Source: Pedobacter gandavensis
GTDB taxonomy: Bacteria > Bacteroidota > Bacteroidia > Sphingobacteriales > Sphingobacteriaceae
Direction: 5' to 3'
NCBI RefSeq assembly: GCF_014172405.1
Contig: NZ_WNXC01000006.1
Span: forward strand, 124,001 to 188,000
Length of the DNA: 64,000 nt
Below the pieces are notes generated by a model. The model was not told where the DNA came from and ran no database searches. It saw nothing but the letters and a program-made list of their open reading frames with translations. Shown in pieces: positions 1-8,508 of this stretch. The position numbers were made by a program, and so were the translations under genes. Position 1 is the first letter of the stretch. Each line of letters starts with the position of its first letter.

Positions 1-24
1 CAGCAGTGTGCTGATCTACTAAAT

Positions 25-63
25 AACGGTTATGAGTTGATGATCATCAGCTTCATAACCGTT
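25..63. repeat. Long near-perfect inverted repeat
   Basis: Outer arms of 11 bp (AACGGTTATGA at 25-35 and its complement at 53-63) enclose a perfect 12-bp palindrome TGATGATCATCA at 39-50. The whole 39-bp element is self-complementary apart from one mismatched pair. It lies just upstream of the first gene. No T-run follows on the plus strand, and on the minus strand only an AT-rich stretch follows. It could be the end of a convergent operon outside the window or a protein-binding site. I cannot decide between these. Confidence 0.5.
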
Positions 64-81
64 AAACATTCTGATTCTCCG

Positions 82-1632
82 ATGAAAAAAATATATAGTA
101 TTGTACTCCTGCAATGTTGTACGCTTGCGGTCTATGCTCAAAAGATAGATTCGACATCAATGCTACAATCCAGGTTATTTGTTACTGATTCTGCGGCTTA
201 CACATTCTACAACTTTGCGAAAAACAAGAGTTTTTTCACGGCTACCATGCCTGATGGTTTCAATACGCTGAGTATTGGACATCAATTGACTAAAGGGAGG
301 TTCATGCCTTACCAGGAAAGTAGCAAGACGAATGACACGCAGTTTGCCACCGAAGGGAAAACGACCCTTTCTGGTGTTGCATTGTGGGGCTCCTTAGCTT
401 ATCATAAAATAAAGGAGGATAGTACCCGATGGGCACATCAAACCAGGAATAACCCGACTGCTCCCATGTACTTTGGTTCTGGCAGAAATGTGAATTATGA
501 ACGTGCTATCTATCAATTTAATGCGATGGCACAGCGAAACATGATGGGGAACAACCTACCTCTTGCACTTGGAATTGATTACCGAATTGGAGATCATTTC
601 TCTACCAATGACCCCAGAGCAAAACTCGGTGATTATCAGTTTAACATGCAGGCAAGTCTTGGTTACCGCCTTTCTAAAGGGCTAACCTTAGGCCTGGGTG
701 CTAGATATGGTTATGGGGAAGAGGGAACAGATGTGGCTTATAAAAACAAGCAAAATGAAAACAATACAACGCAAATGGATTACATTACCCACATCATCAA
801 TGGCTATGGAGATCCGATACCGATAGAAATCAATCGGGTTTTTAGAAACGAACAATCGCGTAAGGGTATGGATGCCTACCTGACTTATGAAAGTCCTCGT
901 TTTGGGACCTTAGCCTGGTCAGGAACTTACCTCCAGGAAACTCAGAATTTCATTAACAGATTTCCAGACAAAAAAAACGGGCAATTTTACAACGACTATG
1001 ATTTGACTACTTATCATTTTGAGCTGGTCTGGAAGAAAAAATTAGACACCTACCAGCTGTTGCTATTGGCTAACTATGATAATTTAGACGGCCAGGACTT
1101 TAGCTATGCGGTTATGGCTAACAATTACCTCTATAATCGCGAGCAATGGGGAATAAAAGCGGTGCTGAGTAAGGCAGGAAAAACAAGTTTCAATTACGTG
1201 ATAGAGCTGAAAAAAGATGGAGAAGAACGTCAGGATGGCCTGCGGGGAAATCTGGTAGCTTACAATGCCATTAAACCTGGATTGGGCTTTGGTTTCAGCA
1301 AACAGCTTCCAGGAAACCAGAGTTTCGGAGTAAATGTGAAAGGAATCTTTTCCAAGAACATTGACGATCAATTTATAGTGCCGGTTATTTCTCAAGGCAC
1401 CTTTACAAAAACCGTCATATACCATGATTACCTGTACAATACGGCTGACTATTTCAGTGGTTCTTTCCAGGCGGACTATAATTTTCCGAGCTATAAACAA
1501 ATTCAAACTGGTATCAAACTGGGGCTAACTTATAACGAGGCGATTCAGTTTAAACGTTTAGACAGGGAGCTGTTAGCCCATCCGGGCAACCAGCGCTTTT
1601 CTATGAGCTTATCTTTGAACTTTTATTTTTAA
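82..1632 (+). CDS. DUF6850-like outer-membrane beta-barrel protein
   Basis: This is a 516-residue protein that starts with a Sec signal peptide (MKKIYSIVLL...VYAQ, cleavage after about residue 20). An in-frame upstream ATG at 37 would put 15 non-signal residues in front, so ATG 82 is preferred. The mature part is full of alternating aromatic/polar strands with Gly turns, and it ends in a terminal Phe (LNFYF), the usual end of an outer-membrane barrel. I recognise the overall pattern as the Bacteroidota DUF6850 family, often next to TonB-system proteins; its substrate is unknown. The next gene begins 65 bp downstream and also encodes an exported protein, so the two may be co-transcribed. No lipobox or catalytic motif is visible. 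Confidence 0.7.
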   Translation: MKKIYSIVLLQCCTLAVYAQKIDSTSMLQSRLFVTDSAAYTFYNFAKNKSFFTATMPDGFNTLSIGHQLTKGRFMPYQESSKTNDTQFATEGKTTLSGVALWGSLAYHKIKEDSTRWAHQTRNNPTAPMYFGSGRNVNYERAIYQFNAMAQRNMMGNNLPLALGIDYRIGDHFSTNDPRAKLGDYQFNMQASLGYRLSKGLTLGLGARYGYGEEGTDVAYKNKQNENNTTQMDYITHIINGYGDPIPIEINRVFRNEQSRKGMDAYLTYESPRFGTLAWSGTYLQETQNFINRFPDKKNGQFYNDYDLTTYHFELVWKKKLDTYQLLLLANYDNLDGQDFSYAVMANNYLYNREQWGIKAVLSKAGKTSFNYVIELKKDGEERQDGLRGNLVAYNAIKPGLGFGFSKQLPGNQSFGVNVKGIFSKNIDDQFIVPVISQGTFTKTVIYHDYLYNTADYFSGSFQADYNFPSYKQIQTGIKLGLTYNEAIQFKRLDRELLAHPGNQRFSMSLSLNFYF

Positions 1633-1697
1633 AACCGTATGAGCTATTGTTTTGTGACATAAATATGACTACATTGAGTTAGGTAATCACTCTGCTC

Positions 1698-2243
1698 ATG
1701 AAAAAGATACTCCTCCTGCTTGCTTTCAATTTCATTGTCCTGCTGAGTTTTGGCCAGTTTCCTGAAGAGCCGCTTAAAAAACATAAACCTATCCCTTTGT
1801 TTTTTCTGGACAGTGTGCTTATTGACCAGATAGACTTAATCAATTTTGATCCAGATGACATTGCGGTCATCAGTATGTTGAAAGGACAGTTTGCGGTTGA
1901 ATTGTTGGGAGAAAAAGCGAAAAATGGCGTGGTCTATATGGAAACAAAAGGCTTCGCGAAGAAAAGGTATTGGAATTATTTTAAAAGTAAATCTATCGCT
2001 TATTCCAATTTAATTCCAAAAGTGAATGAGGATAACAGTATTCAGTACATACTGAATGGCAAAATACTGAAGCGTGATTTTGAAGGAGACCTTGCTTCCA
2101 TTAAAGACGATACTTTTAAGACCATTAAAATTCTTAGTAAAAGAGACCTGATCAGAAACTTTCGTATAAATAATAAAAAATATGGGGTTTTGATTGTATC
2201 CAGTGCTCCAAGCCCCTCTTTTATTGGGCAAAACCCGCTTTAG
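1698..2243 (+). CDS. Secreted protein with a TonB-plug-like segment
   Basis: The product is 181 residues with a clear signal peptide (MKKILLLLAFNFIVLLSFGQ). Residues about 50-82 (ISMLKGQFAVELLGEKAKNG followed by VVYMETKG) resemble the plug-domain core of SusC-type TonB-dependent receptors, where ...VLKG.A...YG..A.NGVV.I.TK is typical. There is no barrel after it, so it cannot be a receptor by itself. It may be a stand-alone plug-like domain such as is seen in secreted or membrane-anchored Bacteroidota proteins. The function is not known. It follows a barrel-protein gene in the same direction and is followed by the thiamine operon leader. Confidence 0.6.
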   Translation: MKKILLLLAFNFIVLLSFGQFPEEPLKKHKPIPLFFLDSVLIDQIDLINFDPDDIAVISMLKGQFAVELLGEKAKNGVVYMETKGFAKKRYWNYFKSKSIAYSNLIPKVNEDNSIQYILNGKILKRDFEGDLASIKDDTFKTIKILSKRDLIRNFRINNKKYGVLIVSSAPSPSFIGQNPL

Positions 2244-2268
2244 TTTCCCCGTTTTTTTTCTGCAGATT

Positions 2269-2297
2269 TTGTTTTTCAAAAAAATAGCCTAGTTTTA
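2269..2297 (+). promoter_or_regulatory. Candidate promoter of the thiamine operon
   Basis: A TTG at 2269-2271 is followed after 18 nt by TAGTTTTA at 2290-2297, which matches 7 of 8 positions of the Bacteroidota TAnnTTTG box. Transcription would start around 2302, immediately before the TPP riboswitch. This is a motif match only. Confidence 0.4.
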
Positions 2298-2307
2298 CAA
2301 AAAAACT

Positions 2308-2380
2308 TTAGGGGTGCCTTGCGCTGAGAAATACCCTTTGAACCTGATGCAGTTAGTACTGCCGAAGGGAAAAGTAGAAG
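2308..2380 (+). ncRNA. TPP riboswitch (THI element)
   Basis: The conserved thi-box blocks are visible in order: GGGGTGCC at 2311-2318, CTGAGAAATACCC at 2324-2336, GAACCTGATGCAGTTAG at 2340-2356, and TACTGCCGAAGGGAA at 2357-2371. This order and sequence is the signature of the thiamine pyrophosphate aptamer. It stands about 70 nt upstream of thiS and so controls the whole thiamine operon. I see no clear intrinsic terminator between the aptamer and thiS, so control at translation initiation of thiS is as likely as transcription attenuation. Confidence 0.95.
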
Positions 2381-2450
2381 CAAATCCGTTTGCCGTCTTT
2401 TCATGCCTGTAAAAAGGTCATGCCTATAGTTTTTCCTATTTATTAAAAAA

Positions 2451-2654
2451 ATGGAAATAACTGTAAATCAACAAACCTATCCAATTAGCGAAACGTGTTC
2501 CATCGCACATTTGCTCGAAGAAGTGCTAAAAATCCCTGCAGAGGGCATTGCTGTAGCCATCAATCAAACCATCATTTCAAAAGCGGAATGGCCAAAAAGG
2601 CTGTTGCAGGATGGTGATCGCCTCACCCTCATTAAAGCCACTCAAGGCGGATAA
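2451..2654 (+). CDS. thiS: Sulfur carrier protein ThiS
   Basis: This 67-residue protein has a ubiquitin-like fold pattern and ends in the diagnostic Gly-Gly (KATQGG). The C-terminal glycine is adenylylated by ThiF and then carries sulfur as a thiocarboxylate for the ThiG thiazole synthase. It is the first gene behind the TPP riboswitch and is followed 53 bp later by thiC. Length and terminus are normal for ThiS. Confidence 0.95.
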   Translation: MEITVNQQTYPISETCSIAHLLEEVLKIPAEGIAVAINQTIISKAEWPKRLLQDGDRLTLIKATQGG

Positions 2655-2707
2655 ATTCATTTCCCACAAACACACCTATTCATTTTCTTCAATAAGAAAC
2701 CGACCAT

Positions 2708-4591
2708 ATGAAACAAGAAAAGACTCCCAACGAACAAGTCATCAGTCGTACTCCATTTCCAGCTTCAAAAAAGATATTTGTACCTGGACAAATTCATGAC
2801 ATCCAGGTAGCGATGCGTGAAATCACTTTATCGGAGACTAAAATCCATAACGGCTTTGGCGCCACAGAAGTCAATCCACCGGTAACAATTTACGACACAA
2901 GTGGTCCATATACCGATCCGAATGCGGAGATCGATGTCGAAAAAGGTTTACCCAGATTAAGAGAAAGCTGGGTTACCGGAAGAGCAGATGTAGATCAGCT
3001 GGATCAGATTTCTTCTGATTACGGTCAGGAGCGATTGGCGGACGAAAAGTTGGACAGCCTCCGCTTTGCTCACCTGAACAAGCCATATAGGGCAAAACCA
3101 GGCATGAATGTTTCCCAGATGCATTATGCAAAAAAAGGAATCATTACCGCAGAAATGGAATACATCGCCATCAGAGAGAATCAAAGGATTGACCTTTTGA
3201 ACGAACAACTGGGTGCGCAATATGGCGTAATGGCACACCAGCACCAAGGCCATAGCTTTGGGGCAAATACACCAAAAGGATACATCACACCTGAATTTGT
3301 ACGATCAGAAGTGGCTTCCGGCAGGGCAGTCATTCCTTGTAACATCAACCACCCGGAATTAGAGCCGATGATCATTGGCCGAAATTTCCTCGTTAAGATC
3401 AACGCTAACATCGGAAACTCTGCAGTGACCTCTTCCATTGAGGAAGAAGTAGAAAAGGCCGTGTGGGCTTGCAGATGGGGCGCAGATACGATCATGGACC
3501 TGAGTACCGGAAAGAATATTCATGAAACCAGAGAATGGATCATCCGCAACTCCCCTGTTCCGATTGGTACGGTTCCGATTTACCAGGCTTTAGAAAAAGT
3601 AAACGGTAAAGCCGAAGACCTGACCTGGGAGATTTTCCGGGATACTTTGATTGAGCAGGCAGAACAGGGCGTAGATTATTTCACCATCCATGCCGGGGTA
3701 TTGCTCAGGTACATCCCACTAACGGCAAAGAGAGTGACCGGAATTGTTTCCCGTGGTGGCTCGATCATGGCAAAATGGTGCCTGGCGCACCACAGAGAAA
3801 GCTTCCTATATACCCATTTCGAAGAAATCTGTGAAATTATGAAAGCTTATGATGTGGCCTTTTCGCTTGGAGATGGTTTACGTCCAGGCTGTATTGCCGA
3901 TGCAAATGACAAGGCACAGTTTTCAGAATTAGAAACTTTAGGAGAGTTGACGAAAATTGCCTGGAAGCACGACATCCAAACCATCATCGAAGGTCCTGGT
4001 CATGTGCCGATGCATCTGATCAAAGAAAACATGGAGAAACAGCTGGAACATTGTTCGGAAGCGCCATTTTATACTTTGGGCCCCTTGACTACAGATATTG
4101 CTCCTGGCTATGACCACATCACTTCTGCTATTGGTGCAGCAATGATCGGTTGGTTCGGTACGGCGATGCTTTGCTATGTGACGCCAAAAGAACACCTCGG
4201 ACTACCAAACAAAAAAGATGTAAAAGATGGGGTGATCACTTACAAAATTGCAGCACATGCGGCAGATTTGGCCAAAGGACATCCGGGTGCGCAATACCGC
4301 GACAATGCTTTGAGCAAGGCGAGATTTGAATTTAGATGGGAAGATCAGTTCAACCTTTCTCTAGATCCTGATACTGCAAAAGAGTTTCATGATGAAACCC
4401 TTCCTGCAGACGGTGCTAAAATTGCACACTTCTGTTCGATGTGCGGGCCGAACTTCTGTTCGATGAAAATTACGCAGGATGTGAGAGACTATGCTGCTAA
4501 GCAAGGCCTCGAAGAAACGAAAGCATTAAATCAGGGGATGGCTGAGAAGTCTAAAGAGTTTGCAGAAAAAGGAAGTGAAATTTATTTGTAA
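2708..4591 (+). CDS. thiC: Phosphomethylpyrimidine synthase ThiC
   Basis: ThiC is a radical-SAM enzyme that converts aminoimidazole ribotide to HMP phosphate, the pyrimidine half of thiamine. The 627-residue product has the family's long N-terminal domain, a TIM-barrel core, and the C-terminal cluster motif CSMCGPNFCS (C-x2-C-x4-C) that holds the [4Fe-4S] centre. The start ATG at 2708 follows thiS by 53 bp. The stop TAA touches the TTG start of the next gene, which indicates translational coupling. Its length is that of the longer ThiC subfamily. Confidence 0.97.
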   Translation: MKQEKTPNEQVISRTPFPASKKIFVPGQIHDIQVAMREITLSETKIHNGFGATEVNPPVTIYDTSGPYTDPNAEIDVEKGLPRLRESWVTGRADVDQLDQISSDYGQERLADEKLDSLRFAHLNKPYRAKPGMNVSQMHYAKKGIITAEMEYIAIRENQRIDLLNEQLGAQYGVMAHQHQGHSFGANTPKGYITPEFVRSEVASGRAVIPCNINHPELEPMIIGRNFLVKINANIGNSAVTSSIEEEVEKAVWACRWGADTIMDLSTGKNIHETREWIIRNSPVPIGTVPIYQALEKVNGKAEDLTWEIFRDTLIEQAEQGVDYFTIHAGVLLRYIPLTAKRVTGIVSRGGSIMAKWCLAHHRESFLYTHFEEICEIMKAYDVAFSLGDGLRPGCIADANDKAQFSELETLGELTKIAWKHDIQTIIEGPGHVPMHLIKENMEKQLEHCSEAPFYTLGPLTTDIAPGYDHITSAIGAAMIGWFGTAMLCYVTPKEHLGLPNKKDVKDGVITYKIAAHAADLAKGHPGAQYRDNALSKARFEFRWEDQFNLSLDPDTAKEFHDETLPADGAKIAHFCSMCGPNFCSMKITQDVRDYAAKQGLEETKALNQGMAEKSKEFAEKGSEIYL

Positions 4592-5188
4592 TTGGAACTG
4601 ATTGTCATTTCACAACCCAGCTTTTTTAAAGGGGAAGCGCAGCTGATCAACTCATTATTTGACATGGGCATGCAGCGCTTTCACCTGAGAAAAGCAACTG
4701 ATAACAGGCCAGCTTACGAGCAGCTTTTAGGTGATATTGATGCCCGGTACCGGGATCGCATTGCCTTGCATCAGTTTCATGAACTGGCTCTTAAGTTTGA
4801 CATCCAAAGGTTACATTTCAAAGAGCTGGAACGCATGGCGTCCAAACAGTCCCCTTTCATTGACAATCGCTCCATAACCTTAAGCACTTCTATACATTCA
4901 ATCAATAAAATAATTGATTTACATCATTTTAAATATACTTTTTTAGGACCAATTTTCCAGAGCATATCAAAAGAAAACTATCCTGGGACCTTTCCCCTGG
5001 ATTTTCAATTGAAACATTTCGGCGGTACAAAAGTGATCGCATTGGGCGGAATCACTGCTTCAAAAATCCAGCTACTTCAGCAAATGAATTTTGATGGGGC
5101 AGCCGTTTTAGGGGCCATATGGAATGCGCCGGAACTGGCCTTAAAAAACTTTAAAGCGTTACAGAAAGCATGTCAAATTACAACCTAG
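4592..5188 (+). CDS. TenI/ThiE-family protein, probable thiazole tautomerase
   Basis: The 198-residue product is a TIM-barrel homologue of thiamine phosphate synthase. It keeps the skeleton of the family: an LRK segment near residue 33, a GPIFQSISK segment that replaces the usual GP...T.TK phosphate-binding loop, and an IALGGIT segment near residue 150. The altered loop, plus a full ThiE at 5961 in the same operon, suggest a TenI-type thiazole tautomerase and not a second synthase. It begins with TTG directly after the thiC stop (TAA-TTG) and overlaps thiD by 19 nt. A second ThiE-like coupling enzyme remains possible. Confidence 0.75.
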   Translation: MELIVISQPSFFKGEAQLINSLFDMGMQRFHLRKATDNRPAYEQLLGDIDARYRDRIALHQFHELALKFDIQRLHFKELERMASKQSPFIDNRSITLSTSIHSINKIIDLHHFKYTFLGPIFQSISKENYPGTFPLDFQLKHFGGTKVIALGGITASKIQLLQQMNFDGAAVLGAIWNAPELALKNFKALQKACQITT

Positions 5189-5964
5189 AAAAGGGACCAA
5201 AGGACAGGCCCTATGTGATCAGCATTGCCGGCCTGGATCCCAGTGCCGGAGCCGGACTCCTCTCCGATCTGAAATGTTTCGAAGCACATCGGGTTTATGG
5301 ATTCGGAGTCTGTACGGCATTGACGGTCCAGACCGATACCGCATTCCTAAAAATTGATTGGTTAGAAAAGGAACAGGTCATGGAGCAGTTGAAACCATTG
5401 CTTGAAAAATTCCCGATACAGGCGGTCAAGATTGGTTTGATCAAAGATCTGGATACCTTATTGGCGGTTTGCGAATTTTTAATCTCATTTGATCCCAAGA
5501 TTAAAATCGTGCTAGACCCTATTTTAAAGGCCAGTGCTGGATATAAGTTCCATGAGTGGAATAGAACGTCAAGTATTTTCAATAAGGTCTTAAAACGGCT
5601 GTTTTTGATTACACCAAATTATCTGGAGCTCCAGGAGTTGAAAGGGCATGATTTGGAGCATAACCTGGAAATTGACCAGGTGTGTCAAATTTGGTCGGCA
5701 GATTGCGCAGTGTTACTCAAGGGTGGGCACCACCCTGACAAGCTTGGCACCGATGTGTTGTTCGAGAAAAACGAACAACAAGAATTCAAATCCGGCAGTA
5801 CAACTGTCTTCCAAAAACATGGTTCCGGATGTGTCCTATCTTCTGCCATTACCGCCCAACTGGCCTTGGGCAATTCCCTCCCAAAATCCTGCTTTTTAGG
5901 CAAGCAGTATATCGAGAAATTTTTAAACAGCAACAACAGCCTTTTAGGCTTTCACAACTCATGA
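5170..5964 (+). CDS. thiD: Hydroxymethylpyrimidine/phosphomethylpyrimidine kinase ThiD
   Basis: ThiD phosphorylates HMP and HMP-P to HMP-PP. The 264-residue protein shows the ribokinase-like N-terminal motif SIAGLDPSAGAGLLSDLK (residues about 18-35) and the C-terminal anion-hole/ATP motif KHGSGCVLSSAI (about 217-228), both typical of ThiD. It overlaps the upstream tenI-like gene by 19 nt and the downstream thiE by ATGA, so the operon is tightly coupled. Length is normal. Confidence 0.95.
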   Translation: MSNYNLEKGPKDRPYVISIAGLDPSAGAGLLSDLKCFEAHRVYGFGVCTALTVQTDTAFLKIDWLEKEQVMEQLKPLLEKFPIQAVKIGLIKDLDTLLAVCEFLISFDPKIKIVLDPILKASAGYKFHEWNRTSSIFNKVLKRLFLITPNYLELQELKGHDLEHNLEIDQVCQIWSADCAVLLKGGHHPDKLGTDVLFEKNEQQEFKSGSTTVFQKHGSGCVLSSAITAQLALGNSLPKSCFLGKQYIEKFLNSNNSLLGFHNS

Positions 5965-6605
5965 TTGACAGACTACATTACATCTCCCAATCCAATGCCG
6001 AAATCGGTCATTTGGAAGCCATCGAGCAGGTACTTCAGGCCGGCGGAAAATGGATTCAGCTTCGTGTCAAAGACCAACCGGAAAATGAGGTTTTAAGCCT
6101 CGCTAAAGCTGCAAATGACCTTTGCAAAAAATTTGCAAGCAAATTAATCATCAATGATTTTCCAAGGGTAACGAAGGCAATTGAAGCAGACGGAACACAT
6201 CTAGGATCAAATGATATAAATATCGTAAATGCCAGATTAATAGTAGGTAATAATAAAATTATTGGCGGAACCGCAAACACTTTTGCAGACTTACAAAAAA
6301 GAGTTGAAGAAGGTGCAAATTATGTTGGATTGGGCCCCTACCGCTTTACCAGCACTAAGAAGAACTTAAGTCCTATTCTAGGCTTGGAAGGTTACAAAAA
6401 GATCATGGATCAGGTCAGAAACGCGAACATCAACATCCCCGTGATCGCCATTGGCGGCCTTACTCCAGAGGACCTTCCAGAGCTCCTGAAAACGGGTGTT
6501 TACGGACTGGCGCTTTCAGGTATTCTCACGAATAAAAACGGCACTAACCTGCTCATCAAACAGCTCTATCAGGAGCTACAAAACCACCCATTCCCAACCT
6601 CTTAA
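5961..6605 (+). CDS. thiE: Thiamine phosphate synthase ThiE
   Basis: ThiE joins HMP-PP and thiazole phosphate to thiamine phosphate. I choose ATG 5961, which overlaps the thiD stop as ATGA; a longer reading frame from 5829 lies inside thiD. The 214-residue product has the substrate motif IQLRVKD (residues about 32-38), the phosphate loop GLGPYRFTSTK (about 128-138), and AIGGLTPEDL (about 164-173). These match bona fide ThiE better than the paralogue at 4592. Confidence 0.93.
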   Translation: MIDRLHYISQSNAEIGHLEAIEQVLQAGGKWIQLRVKDQPENEVLSLAKAANDLCKKFASKLIINDFPRVTKAIEADGTHLGSNDINIVNARLIVGNNKIIGGTANTFADLQKRVEEGANYVGLGPYRFTSTKKNLSPILGLEGYKKIMDQVRNANINIPVIAIGGLTPEDLPELLKTGVYGLALSGILTNKNGTNLLIKQLYQELQNHPFPTS

Positions 6606-6619
6606 ACCCCGATGAAATC

Positions 6620-7402
6620 ATGTTAAAAATAGCAGATAAAACCTTCCATTCCCGCCTGTTTACGGGCACTGGAAAATTCAGTTCCAGCAGCATTATGGAA
6701 GCCGCTTTACTGGCTTCCGCTTCCGAGCTGGTCACTGTTGCACTAAAGCGTGTGGACTTAAATCCCAGTGCAAACCAGCAGCCTGATGAGCTGTTGAAAC
6801 ACCTCAACCACCCTCATTTAAACCTACTTCCGAATACCTCCGGGGTAAGAAATGCCAAAGAAGCGGTATTTGCCGCCCAAATGGCCAGAGAAGCGCTGGA
6901 AACCAATTGGATTAAGCTGGAAATCCATCCAGATCCGAAATACCTGATGCCAGACCCTATTGAGACCTTAAAAGCGACAGAGGAACTGGCCAAACTAGGC
7001 TTTGTAGTCCTTCCTTATATCCATGCAGATCCGGTACTTTGTAAGCGCCTGGAGGATGTAGGTACCGCCGCAGTAATGCCATTAGGATCACCTATTGGCA
7101 GCAATAAAGGGTTAAAAACCATTGATTTTCTGGAAATCATCATTAGCCAAAGTCGGGTTCCTGTAATCATTGACGCCGGAATTGGCGCTCCTTCTGATGC
7201 TGCAAAGGCCATGGAAATCGGTGCGGATGCGGTATTGGTAAATACTGCTATTGCCGTTTCAGGAAACCCCGTGCTCATGGCCGAAGCCTTTAAAATAGCC
7301 GTTGAAGCAGGCAGAATGGCCTACCTTGCCCGATTGGGCACCATCAATTCACTAGCTGTAGCCAGCAGCCCATTAACCGCTTTTCTTGAAGATGAGATTT
7401 AA
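6620..7402 (+). CDS. thiG: Thiazole synthase ThiG
   Basis: ThiG assembles the thiazole ring from 1-deoxyxylulose 5-phosphate, dehydroglycine and the ThiS thiocarboxylate. The 260-residue TIM-barrel protein shows the N-terminal RLFTGTGKF motif, the lysine-bearing NWIKLEIHPDPKYL segment, and the C-terminal phosphate-binding DAGIGAPSDAAKAMEIGADA run, read here in two adjoining pieces. It lies 14 nt after thiE and overlaps thiH by 11 nt. Confidence 0.96.
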   Translation: MLKIADKTFHSRLFTGTGKFSSSSIMEAALLASASELVTVALKRVDLNPSANQQPDELLKHLNHPHLNLLPNTSGVRNAKEAVFAAQMAREALETNWIKLEIHPDPKYLMPDPIETLKATEELAKLGFVVLPYIHADPVLCKRLEDVGTAAVMPLGSPIGSNKGLKTIDFLEIIISQSRVPVIIDAGIGAPSDAAKAMEIGADAVLVNTAIAVSGNPVLMAEAFKIAVEAGRMAYLARLGTINSLAVASSPLTAFLEDEI

Positions 7403-8504
7403 CGAATTTTTTGAAAACCAATCCTGGGAAGAAACCAGTAAAAGTATCTATGCAAAGACAGCTAAGGATGTAGAACAGGCTTTAAATACGCCCAAAAGAA
7501 CATTGGAGGACTTTAAAGCCCTGATTTCACCTGCGGCGGCTCCTTACCTGGAAAGCATGGCTAAATTGAGCCAGGAGCTTACTTTGAAGCGATTCGGGAA
7601 AACGATACAAATGTATGTGCCGCTTTATCTAAGTAATGAATGTAACAATATCTGCACCTATTGTGGTTTCAGCTACGACAACAAAGTGAAGCGTAAAACA
7701 CTTTCAGCGCTGGAAATCATGGAAGAAGTGGCCGTGATCAAAGAAATGGGGTATCATCATGTGTTGCTGGTGACTGGTGAGGCCAATCAAACCGTACACA
7801 CAGATTACTTTAAAAAGGTTTTAGACCTAATCAGGCCACATTTTGCCCATATTTCCATGGAAGTGCAACCATTAGACCTGGCCGACTATCAGGAATTGAC
7901 CCCCTATGGGCTAAATACCGTCTTGGTTTATCAGGAAACTTATCATGAGGAAGACTATAAAAAACATCACCCAAAAGGTAAAAAGTCCAACTTCCAATAC
8001 CGTTTAGATACCCCAGATCGTCTGGGAGAAGCCGGAATTCATAAAATGGGATTGGGTGTGTTGATTGGACTGGAAGACTGGAGAACGGACTCCTTTTTCA
8101 CTGCAATGCACCTGGATTACCTGGAAAAGAAGTACTGGCAAAGCAAATACAGCATCTCCTTTCCAAGATTAAGGCCCTTTAGTGGAGGCTTAGAGCCAAA
8201 AGTAGCCATGAACGACCGCGAATTGGTACAACTCATCTGCGCCTACCGCCTTTTTAATGAAGAAGTAGAATTGTCGATTTCTACGAGAGAATCCGTTATT
8301 TTCCGTGATCACATCATCAAATTGGGCATTACCTCCATCAGCGCCGGTTCGAAAACCAATCCGGGAGGTTATGCAGTGGAGCCACAATCCCTGGAACAAT
8401 TCGAAATATCTGACGAAAGAACAGCCCTTGAAATCGCAGAAATGATTCAAAAACAAGGATATGAACCCGTATGGAAGGATTGGGACTTGAGCTTAATGAA
8501 ATAA
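7392..8504 (+). CDS. thiH: 2-iminoacetate synthase ThiH
   Basis: ThiH is a radical-SAM enzyme that cleaves tyrosine to dehydroglycine and p-cresol, so this pathway uses the oxygen-sensitive route instead of the ThiO glycine oxidase. The 370-residue protein carries the cluster motif CNNICTYC (C-x3-C-x2-C, residues about 80-87). I prefer ATG 7392 over a TTG two codons earlier; both overlap the end of thiG. The next gene starts 4 nt downstream. Confidence 0.96.
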   Translation: MRFNEFFENQSWEETSKSIYAKTAKDVEQALNTPKRTLEDFKALISPAAAPYLESMAKLSQELTLKRFGKTIQMYVPLYLSNECNNICTYCGFSYDNKVKRKTLSALEIMEEVAVIKEMGYHHVLLVTGEANQTVHTDYFKKVLDLIRPHFAHISMEVQPLDLADYQELTPYGLNTVLVYQETYHEEDYKKHHPKGKKSNFQYRLDTPDRLGEAGIHKMGLGVLIGLEDWRTDSFFTAMHLDYLEKKYWQSKYSISFPRLRPFSGGLEPKVAMNDRELVQLICAYRLFNEEVELSISTRESVIFRDHIIKLGITSISAGSKTNPGGYAVEPQSLEQFEISDERTALEIAEMIQKQGYEPVWKDWDLSLMK

Positions 8505-8508
8505 ACAC

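Noticed and set aside
1084..1506. Minus-strand frame of 140 codons inside the first barrel gene
   Set aside because: It is a shadow of a well supported gene. The same holds for other long antisense frames such as 2957-3495, 46075-46497 and 54993-55394.
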